Source: Aquanectria penicillioides (lineage: Eukaryota; Ascomycota; Sordariomycetes; Hypocreales; Nectriaceae). Taken from it: 64,000 nt of DNA. The translations under genes were made by a program, and so were the position numbers. Each line of letters opens with the position of its first letter. The stretch's first letter is position 1. Below, piece by piece: positions 56,668 through 64,000 of the stretch. The stretch is from positions 2,294,001 through 2,358,000 of the forward strand of contig PYIU01000002.1 of NCBI GenBank assembly GCA_003415625.1, given 5' to 3'. The notes below the pieces were generated by a model. That model was not told where the DNA came from, did not search any database, and worked only from the letters and a program-made list of their open reading frames with translations.

Positions 56668-58100
56668 ATGGCCATGCGACGTGCCATTTCCGTAGCACTG
56701 GGCTCCGTGGCTCTGCTGGCAACAGTTGCCCTTATTGGAGTCCTCGCCGTTCTTACTGTTCGCATTCCTCAGCCTAGCGGCCGGGCATCATCACAGGTGT
56801 CCGTGGCCGTCGAGGCAATCGTTCTTGTTTGCGTCGGTTGGCTTGTTGCAACATATCCCTTAGGCACCGTACGATATTGGTCAGCCCGATCTCTCGGAGT
56901 CGACCAAGGTGTCTGCCTCCTGGCCATTGTCTTCGCGACTGTCGCGGGCGTGGCCACTCTGGTTCAGCTCAGCAAAGCAACTGTGGACAACGAAAGCAAA
57001 CTCACAGTCACCGACAAGAACAGCCTTCTCATGGGCTCTTCCATCGCCCTTGGCATCTCATTTGCTTTTCAGACCATTTTTCTTCTGTCTCACTTCCTTC
57101 ATTCACGGTCTCCTGATATGGCCCAATCCCTCCACTCCCTCGAGGAGGAACGGAAGTCGCCCGTGATCAGGGTAAAGACCATTCGATACAGCCAAACGTC
57201 TCCCGACCCGGATATGGCAACCCGGTTGAACTCGTTGAACTCTCAATCCCTTCTTCCTTCGGCGGACGATCAAGATCCGGCACCATGACTTCGATCAAGT
57301 CATCGCTCTCTCATGCAATCCGACCTATTACCTCCAAGACCCAACTCATCTCCAAGGAGTCGAGACGACCGGCCTCGATGGATTCCAGCGTCCGTCCAAC
57401 CAGCGGAGAGGATGCCTTCGACACCTGGGATACCTCCTCGGTCGATACACAGAACCGCCAGGTGGTCATGGAGGTGTCCACTCCCCCACAGATCCACGGT
57501 CGCTTCCTTGAGACGATTCCGGGTAGCCCCACTGTCAGCCGAACACCGAGTCCCAACACCAGTGCTGTACCATTTGAGCCTCCTCGCATCCGGCCCCGAA
57601 GCCGCAGCTACAGCCCGGCGCCTCGATGGCGAGAGGAGGTGAACTCCATTCCGCAGCCGCCTCCTTCGATGAGCGAGCTGCACATCCACCCATTGTTTCG
57701 ATCCGATTCTCCCGACCCACCCCCAATGACGACACCTGGCACCGTGGTAATCGCCTCGCCGAATGCGGGACAGGTTATCACTCACCGAGAGAGCGTCAGG
57801 TCTCTCAACCAGATGCGCGTGTCCAGCAACCCAGTCTTTTCAAGCCCTCTCAGCAGCCAGGACAGCGTAGACTCGCGACGGCTCGGGGGTGACCAGAGCA
57901 GCATTAGCATCCAGGAGGAGGACACGGAGACGGAGACGGACATGGACTCAACGCCAACCCCCTCGGAGCGAACGGTGACGCCACCGATTCCCGAGTGGGT
58001 GCTGGGCGCAGGCACTCGGTCAAGCTGGGCGGATTATAACACCCGCAAGATTAGGGGAGAGAGCGAGGAACGAGGAGGCGAGGTGGAGCTGAAGAATTAA
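56668..58100 (+). CDS. fungal four-helix membrane protein with long Ser/Pro-rich tail; one apparent -1 frameshift
   Basis: No known family can be named. The start at 56668 (MAMRRAISVALG) is preferred because it immediately precedes the first helix. Four hydrophobic segments follow: about residues 6-32 (SVALGSVALLATVALIGVLA), 45-70 (VAVEAIVLVCVGWLVATYPL), 82-102 (VCLLAIVFATVAGVATLVQL) and 118-145 (LLMGSSIALGISFAFQTIFL). The rest is cytosolic-type, Ser/Pro/Arg-rich (TSIKSSLSHAIRPITSKTQL; SPTVSRTPSPNT; RIRPRSRSYSPAPRW). The frame ends at 57288 and another, overlapping, continues from 57285. One extra C in the CCC at 57248-57250 gives NSQSPSSFGGRSRSGTMTSI and a single 477-aa protein; 1433 nt is one short of a multiple of three. 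Two separate genes overlapping by a few bases is the alternative, but unlikely. The conserved SKSSLSHAIRPITSKTQL-like patch suggests phosphorylation. Confidence 0.75.
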
Positions 58101-58866
58101 GAAGCTACTTACGACCTATTGACGGCTGGACAAAGATCCAGCAGGCAGGATCACGACATGGACTTGCATTGGCCATGAATTCCCAATGTAACAACTCTTC
58201 TCTTTGTTTACTTAACGGGGGCAGGGGACGGAAACGGTGGGGCGGTATCAGGATACTCCTTTTCTTTTTCTTTGCGATTGGGTTGCGGTGGACTATATCT
58301 ACCCTTCGGTTTGTTTCGGGGTTCGGCGGGAGATACCAGAAGGAAACTTCAGCGAGGCGTTTTATGATTAGAGCGAGTCTCCGCGCTTAGAAGCGGGAGA
58401 CGTGAAATGATCGGAATGAATGTTATGGTAGCCAAAAGGGTATATAGATTTAGGAGGAAATCAAAAGAAATCAAAAGAAACCAATCAAACATCAAATGCT
58501 CTCGCTTCAAGTAACTAGTGAGTGCATATGGCCTTGGAGATGCATTTCGTATCTACGCTGTTAGGGCAGGAATTTTGAGATGGGGGTTTGCCCACCCCGC
58601 TTGACAGTGAGGTGGGATAGGATGGATATAGGCCGAATATTCGTAAATTGCGGCAGAGCCTTACCGTATGTGTGTGTGTGGTGCGCGGTGTGGGGTACGG
58701 CGTGACGGACGGGAGAGCAGCTTTGTGAGTGATTGAACAAGCAAGCGAGAGTGATGTAGAGAGAGAGGAAAGGATGATGGCCCGAGGCGGCACAGACCTC
58801 GCACGCTGGTTGGGATTATATGAGTTGCCACGGTCATTGTCGTCAGCATCACCATCTTCCTTTCCC

Positions 58867-58899
58867 TCTTCTTCTTCTTCTTCTTCTTCTTCTTCTTCC
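58867..58899. repeat. (CTT)n microsatellite
   Basis: About ten CTT units, flanked by TTTCCC/TTCTTTC pyrimidine sequence to 58932. Confidence 0.9.
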
Positions 58900-59235
58900 C
58901 TTTTCTTCCCTTTTCTTTCTTCATCTTCTTGACCATGGTGCAAAGTTCCCACTTGGGCTGATGCAATGCGACGGTCGTAGACAAGGCGTGGTGGTGACAG
59001 AGTTTAGCAGCAGCAGGCAACCAGAGCATACGCGCCGCACCGCCACTCCCCAACCCAAGAGGTGGGCTGCGACCAGGTTTTGCCTTGGAGTGGCTGAACC
59101 AATGGAAAGCAAACAGACCCTTCACCCCCCCTGTAAGTTGGCCCCCTCCCAGGCGGCCTGGGCTTGGTAATTAGCCTCCTCTGGCTGCTCCCACAGCAAG
59201 ACAGACACACAGGGTCGCAGAGCACGCACCGCGTC

Positions 59236-59354
59236 TGGAGCCTGTAGCCTGTAGCAAGTCACCTGTAAGCCGGTCATAGACCCGTCGTAGGCTGTCGTGG
59301 GCCGTCGTAGCCTGTCATAGCCTGTCGAAGCTAGGTACCTACCTAGGTAGGTAG
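59236..59354. repeat. degenerate CCTGTCGTAG-type tandem array with terminal TAGGTA palindrome
   Basis: About eight imperfect copies of a roughly 10-bp unit (forms such as CCTGTAG, CCGTCGTAGG, CTGTCGTGGG, CCTGTCATAG) between 59240 and 59330. It is followed at once by TAGGTACCTACCTAGGTAGG. The array lies about 410-520 bp upstream of the RAD23 start codon. Confidence 0.75.
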
Positions 59355-59761
59355 CGCACGTAGGGCATCCGTACGGTGCAGTGCCGTAGGTACTTGGTGG
59401 GTGCCCCGCCCCGCCTTTGCCTGCGCTGGCAGCCTCCGGCTCTTCCTGGGCTGGGGGCCGTTCCCCGTTTGCTCTCTCGGTTGCTTGGTGCTGTGGCTCG
59501 TCGCTCGTCACTCGTGGCTCTCAACTCGGACGTCAAAAGCGGCATCATTCTACGGCCGTCCATTCTCTCTCCGTCACTGCCTCCCTCAGCCAGTCACCTC
59601 GTCACCGCCGTCACGTCCGCTCCCCTTCCTCCTCTCCCTCCGCCGATTCTATCGACCCGACCTCCTCCAGCTGCCGCCGCCATCAACCACGGCCCGCTGT
59701 TCCTCGCTCAGTCGCTCTGCCCACCCGTCGTCTCCCCGCTTCGCAGACTCTTCCGCCCATC

Positions 59762-61375
59762 ATGAAGGTCACATTCAAGGTGCGTCGACCACCTGCGCCC
59801 TCCCACCGCTGCCCCCTCCGCCCTCCGCTCGGCCCTGCCGCGATTCTTCTGGTTGCCCGTGCTCTCTGGCAATCCACCCGCTGACCTGCTCTCTTCGCTC
59901 CTTGTAGGATCTCAAACAGCAAAAGTTTACGCTCGACGTCGAGCCCTCAGAGCTGGTTTGTCCACCCCGCGCCATCTTCCCCCCGCCACCCGCCCTCGCG
60001 ACCTCCCCCGACTGACATGACGATGCCCTCCCACAGATCTCTGCTGTCAAGGAGAAGATCTCCGCCGAGAAGGGATGGGATCCCAAGCTGCAGAAACTCA
60101 TCTACTCCGGTATTTTTGCCCATTCGCCACTTGCCCTCCTGTCAATCTACTGACCATTGATATCAGGCAAGATTTTGAAGGATGAAGAGACTGTTGGCTC
60201 TTATAACATTGAGGAGAAGGGCTTTGTTGTGTGCATGGTGAACAAGGTACCCAGCCTTGCCTCCTCCCATCTCCCGTCCCCCGTCCTCCGACTAACTCCT
60301 GCATCTACAGCCTAAGGGAAAGCCTGCTGCTCCTGCTGCGCCCGCCGCCGAGTCTTCTGCTCCTCCTCCCGCGACACCTGCTCAACCAGTCGCCAGCACG
60401 CCCGCCGTCCCCGCCGCTCCCTCCCAGACCACCTCTCAACAGATTAATGTGCCCGCGACTCCTACTCCCCAACGATCTGCAGATGTTGGATCTACCTCAG
60501 GCGATGGTTCGGCCGGTCTGGCCATGGGCTCTGCGCGTACCGAGGCCATTGCTAACATGGAAGCCATGGGCTTTGAGAGGTCCGCAATCGAGGCCGCCAT
60601 GCGCGCCGCTTTCAACAACCCCGATCGTGCCGTCGAGTACCTCTTGAATGTTAGTCCCCAGCTAACAACCCCCACCATGCGGACACCGCAAAGCTGATAT
60701 ACATTATTCAGGGTATCCCCGAGAGCGTCCAGCAAGAGCAGCAACAGCGTCAAGCTGCTGCCGCCGCTGCTGCCGCCCCCACCTCCGGAACTCAGCCTGC
60801 TGCGCAGGGTGGTGAGGACCCTGTGAACTTGTTCGACCTCGCGGCTCAACAAGGTAACCCTCGATCAGGAAGCGGTAACAACCAGGAAGCTGCTGCTGCT
60901 GCTGCCGCCGCCGCCGCCGGCCAAGGAGGTGACCTGGGCAACCTGGACTTCCTCCGACACAATGCTCAGTTCCAGCAACTGCGCCAAGTCGTCCAGCAGC
61001 AGCCCCAGATGCTGGAGCCTATTCTCCAGCAGCTCGGCGCCGGAAATCCTCAGTTGGCACAGCTCATTGCCTCGAACCCCGATCAATTCCTTCAACTCCT
61101 CGGCGAGGACGGCGATGACGATGTTCCTTTGCCTCCTGGAGCCCAAGCGATTGCCGTTACTGAGGAGGAGCGCGATGCTATCGAGAGAGTAGGGTTCCCC
61201 GGGCACCACCATGATAAATTGATAACTAACGTCTATTGCTTAGCTATGCCGACTCGGTTTCGACCGCGATCAGGCAATCCAGGCTTACTTTGCTTGTGAT
61301 AAGAACGAAGAACTCGCTGCCAACTTCCTCTTCGATCAGCCAGAGGATGACGAGCCCGCTCCCGGTGGAAACTAA
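59762..61375 (+). CDS. RAD23: RAD23, UBL-UBA ubiquitin receptor in nucleotide excision repair
   Basis: Binds Rad4/XPC at DNA lesions and shuttles ubiquitinated proteins to the proteasome. Model join(59762..59779,59908..59955,60037..60109,60167..60246,60311..60649,60712..61188,61244..61375), 388 aa, the usual length, every junction in frame. The ubiquitin-like domain spans 1-75 ([40 protein letters not shown]), spread over four small exons, the first only 18 nt. A Pro/Ala linker follows. UBA1 is at about 148-186 ([20 protein letters not shown]), the XPC-binding domain at about 262-315 ([20 protein letters not shown]) and UBA2 at about 338-376 ([20 protein letters not shown]). Between UBA1 and XPC-BD are Gln/Ala runs that include ten or more Ala. 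It is convergent with BDP1. Confidence 0.96.
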
Positions 61376-61858
61376 ACTGAGGAAATGGGATCGCTGTGCC
61401 AGACAGTGCTTGTTACGATTATGACAGGGGGTGGGGATGGGACGTATCAAGGCCTTTGCCAAAGTAATATGGTCGCCGGACAACATGTTGTCTGGCTTGA
61501 AGATAGCGCGGTCATGTTGTTATCGAGGGAGACGGTTCGCACGTCGTGGTGCCACGACGAGATGCGCCGCCTTATCATGGAGAAAGATCTGCACGCCTTG
61601 ATATTTATGAGGGCAAAGTAGTACGGTCGACGAGATTGACGAATATCAAAAAAAGGAAAAACAAATTCAGAAGAACATATGCCCTACTGCGTTTTAATGG
61701 GTATATTGTTTGTCCCCATTTGTTTCTAAGGATAGATGGGTTCCTATCGATATCATGGTTGTTCCTATTGCATACAGAAAAAAAAACCCAGTGGGTATCA
61801 TGCCAGTCCTGTTATGCGCCGTTTTTATTTCTCCACTCCTCTCCCCAGTTCCTAATAT

Positions 61859-63634
61859 TTATGATTCTGCTGGAATAGGCTCTCCATTGAGCCCGTAGAT
61901 AATCTTCTGCTTGCCCTTCTTGCCCTTCTTCTTCTTGGCCACTTCGTCTTCGTCGTCTGCGAAGAGCTCCTCACGCTTCTTGCGCATGATTTCGGCCTGC
62001 TCATCCGCAATGCGCTTCTGCTCGGCTTCGAAATCTTCCTGGATTTTGCGCTGCTCGGCCTCAATTGACTCGACGGACTCGAACTCGGCACCGGTAAAAG
62101 TCTTGTACTCGTTGATGTCGATCTTGATTGTCTTCTCGCCAATGAGTGCGGCGTCGATGCGGCGTGGGCTGTGCCGCTCCTCACGATTGTACTTGAGTTT
62201 GATGTGCCGGCGCTGCTTACCGGGGAACATCTTGGAGATCATCTCGAAGTCGGTGCCAAACATCCGTAGGCCACGGTAGAAGAGTTCTGTCTCTGGGTCA
62301 GTCCAAATATTGGGGCCCTTCAGCTTGGAGGTATTCATGAAAGAATTGCTGGTGATGAGGCGAGTGAAGTCGTTTTCTTCGACAGTCTCCATATCTCCCA
62401 TTGCTGCGGCGGCACGAGCGTGCCGATCAACAGCCAGCGAGCTCTGGTCGACGACGATCTGTCCATCCACAATCCGGAACTGGGGTCCTGATGCAGGTGC
62501 AGGGGTAGAGGCTGGCGCAGGAGTGGGAGCTGACGATGCCGCGGGGCTACCCGTCTTTGCGCCTGGCTCGGGTGTGGCAGACCTATCGCGCTCGTCATCC
62601 ACGCCGAGCTTTGATTTGAGTCTGGCTCGCCTCTCTCGTTCTCGAAGCTCGTCGTGGCGACTGAACTTCTTTCCAATATGCAGATCCCTCGTGAGATCGG
62701 CCATCTTCAACTGTTGTAAATCTACCACCTGGTTCTCGGAGTCTTCCGGTGTGACCGATCGAGCCCGCCGCCGCTTTGCTTGGGCGTCCCCATTTGTTTG
62801 AGTGGGAGTCTTGCGCTTCCTTGGCTGCTTTGGTGCCGTATCCGCTTTGTCTTGCGCCGCCTTCCTTTGGCGCTTTCTCGGCCTCGAGTTCTCGTCATCT
62901 TCGCCCGTCTCGTCTTCAGTAGGCTTGGAAACTGGTTTTCTACCTCGAGCTCTGGTGGCAGGTCTTCTCTGTGCTTCCGTAGATGGTTGTGGTGTAGCTT
63001 CACTCGATTGAGCAGGGGTAATCTCAGGAGTGGCAGAGTCCTCAGCCGTAGCAGTCTCTTCTCTGGCTTCTGTCAGGGGTGTCGAGGCCTCTTCAGATAG
63101 AGTTGGCTCTACTTGCGAAACGTCGATCGATGCACTAGGGACATTTTTATCTTTCGCCGAAGTCGGCTGGGCTTCCCTCGGCTCATTGATCACTGTCGAC
63201 TGTGGTGTGACTTCTTCAGGCTGGGGCTCTGGTAGCCTGGTGGTTGTTCCTCTCCTCGGTCGGGTTCTTGCAGCAGAAACATTGTTCGAATCTTGAAGCT
63301 TATCGGCTGGTGTGTCTTCGACCGAGGAGATCTCGTGTAGTTTTGCAGTTGTTGATGCTGGTGCTAGGGGGGTGGGAGATTTTTGGTGGGGTGGCTCGGG
63401 AGGGTCTTGAGGTCTGGGGCCGGTGGAATCTGCCACCGGGGTCGCAGATGAATATTCTGATTCTAGCGCTTGGGACGTTGGCTGCGGTTGCGGATCAACA
63501 GAAGGTTGGGGCTGGGCAGGTTTCGAGGGTTGTGAAGGTGCTGCTGGTGCTGCTGGTGCCGCGGGGCGGGCTCGAGCCGAAGGGATCTTGGGCTTGAAGG
63601 CAGGCCCGCCTTTCTTCTTAAACATAGAACTCAT
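61859..63634 (-). CDS. BDP1: BDP1 (B''), TFIIIB subunit of RNA polymerase III initiation
   Basis: Single exon, 591 aa. With TBP and Brf1, Bdp1 forms TFIIIB, which places Pol III at tRNA and 5S genes. The N-terminal half is low-complexity Pro/Ala/Ser/Glu ([20 protein letters not shown]), with AT-hook-like RARGRKP and PKQPRKRKTPT patches. A conserved helix MADLTRDLHIGKKFSRHDEL precedes a charged ERERRARLKSKLG region. The SANT/Myb-like domain lies at about 435-485 (IWTDPETELFYRGLRMFGTD; MISKMFPGKQRRHIKLKYNR) and is followed by a long Glu/Lys coil (FEAEQKRIADEQAEIMRKKR) and a GKKGKQKIIYGLNGEPIP end. TSNSFMN followed by the SANT domain is specific to Bdp1. The ATG (MSSMFKKKGGPAFKP) matches the fungal N-terminus. 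Confidence 0.93.
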   Translation of the reverse strand: MSSMFKKKGGPAFKPKIPSARARPAAPAAPAAPSQPSKPAQPQPSVDPQPQPTSQALESEYSSATPVADSTGPRPQDPPEPPHQKSPTPLAPASTTAKLHEISSVEDTPADKLQDSNNVSAARTRPRRGTTTRLPEPQPEEVTPQSTVINEPREAQPTSAKDKNVPSASIDVSQVEPTLSEEASTPLTEAREETATAEDSATPEITPAQSSEATPQPSTEAQRRPATRARGRKPVSKPTEDETGEDDENSRPRKRQRKAAQDKADTAPKQPRKRKTPTQTNGDAQAKRRRARSVTPEDSENQVVDLQQLKMADLTRDLHIGKKFSRHDELRERERRARLKSKLGVDDERDRSATPEPGAKTGSPAASSAPTPAPASTPAPASGPQFRIVDGQIVVDQSSLAVDRHARAAAAMGDMETVEENDFTRLITSNSFMNTSKLKGPNIWTDPETELFYRGLRMFGTDFEMISKMFPGKQRRHIKLKYNREERHSPRRIDAALIGEKTIKIDINEYKTFTGAEFESVESIEAEQRKIQEDFEAEQKRIADEQAEIMRKKREELFADDEDEVAKKKKGKKGKQKIIYGLNGEPIPAES

Positions 63635-64000
63635 TCCGGTTGTATGGAATTGCCCATGTAACTCTGAGGGTTCGAGATTTGTTCAATCAGGTCACATCGC
63701 GCACGGCACGTTGACTCAATATTTCAAGAGGGTAGAAAATTGTATACACTACGAACTCTGAGAAAATGCGGGATGGTGGAGAGGCAGCCTGGTCTAGCGA
63801 GGTTTAGCCGGCATGTAAATCGATAAGGGAGATCCAAATGAGGCTAGCGCACCACTAAGCCCCTTTGAGGTGGAGACCGCGCTTCTCGATGTGCGACTCA
63901 ACTTCGAAATTTCAACTCCTGGCCCGAGGGAACGTCCCATCAGCACGACACGACTTCTCCGCGCCGCCCCTTAATGACGACCTGTACGCCCAGCGTCGGC
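63635..64000. promoter_or_regulatory. BDP1 upstream region to the window edge
   Basis: 366 bp with no open frame of protein character. It presumably contains the BDP1 promoter. No tRNA box A/B pair is seen. Confidence 0.4.

Larger units (their letters stand above)
58101..59761. other. spacer and promoter upstream of RAD23
   Basis: 1.66 kb with the 3' UTR of the membrane-protein gene on the left and the RAD23 promoter on the right. It contains a (CTT)n tract, a decamer-like tandem array and a TAGGTA palindrome (listed or discussed separately), then a pyrimidine-rich stretch at 59560-59760, usual for a fungal transcription start region. Open frames up to 168 codons here, including three running into RAD23, are not credible. 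Confidence 0.5.

Noticed and set aside
10661..63634. A co-regulated DNA-repair gene cluster (photolyase, RAD23, INO80 subunit, SMC3)
   Set aside because: The genes are far apart, on both strands and interspersed with unrelated housekeeping genes; no shared promoter motif links them, so proximity is best treated as chance.
1..64000. tRNA, 5S rRNA, snRNA, CRISPR array, insertion sequence or telomere repeat
   Set aside because: A visual scan for B-box (GGTTCGANTCC) sequences, 5S and U-RNA signatures, regular spacer arrays, transposase motifs and TTAGGG arrays found nothing convincing. tRNAscan-SE or Infernal would be decisive.

Overview
The window is nuclear DNA of a filamentous ascomycete, most likely a Sordariomycete. 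This is inferred from short introns (about 45-110 nt) with GTANGT-type donors and CTAAC/CTGAC-like branch sites, compact genes on both strands separated by long repeat-rich spacers, and the character of the encoded proteins. I see no bacterial, viral, CRISPR, tRNA or rRNA features, and no intact transposon.

Layout: a possible gene fragment leaves the left edge on the minus strand (1-78). Then come SMC3 (+, 1386-5183), a PARN/CAF1-type nuclease paralogue with lost catalytic residues (+, 5829-8002), mitochondrial ribosomal protein mL46 (-, 8160-9399), a RING+PHD protein (-, 10661-12708), a 4.3 kb microsatellite-rich spacer, ribosomal protein eL43 (-, 17018-17672), a saccharopine-dehydrogenase-like oxidoreductase (+, 18539-20051), an RMD1/DUF155 membrane protein (+, 21019 to about 22885), an NHP10-like HMG-box protein (-, 23127-24223), chaperonin subunit CCT8 (+, 25821-27800) and a RING-PH-VWA protein with Ste5/Far1 architecture (-, 28840-32547). 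A 9.2 kb gene desert follows. Next are a UTP16/Bud21-like nucleolar protein (-, 41754-42672), a mitochondrial TPR protein (+, 43143-44258) and a (6-4) photolyase/cryptochrome (-, 44319-46270). A second desert of 10.4 kb leads to a four-helix membrane protein (+, 56668-58100), RAD23 (+, 59762-61375) and the TFIIIB subunit BDP1 (-, 61859-63634).

Most of these are single-copy housekeeping genes: cohesin, nucleotide excision repair, photorepair, Pol III initiation, chromatin remodelling, cytosolic folding, and cytosolic and mitochondrial ribosomes. There is no evidence that they form a pathway cluster. They sit in divergent or convergent pairs, with 3' ends sometimes only 60-160 bp apart.

Two points deserve a second look. 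The PARN-like gene keeps the nuclease fold but has Asn and Gln where the metal-binding Asp and Glu should be. The RING-PH-VWA protein is a candidate MAPK-scaffold relative. Separately, four otherwise well-conserved genes (RING-PHD, Ste5/Far1-like, photolyase, 4-TM) carry five apparent single-base deletions, mostly in short homopolymers. In each gene the deletions are exactly the number needed to restore one frame. That points to consensus-sequence errors rather than gene decay, but only read data can decide it.
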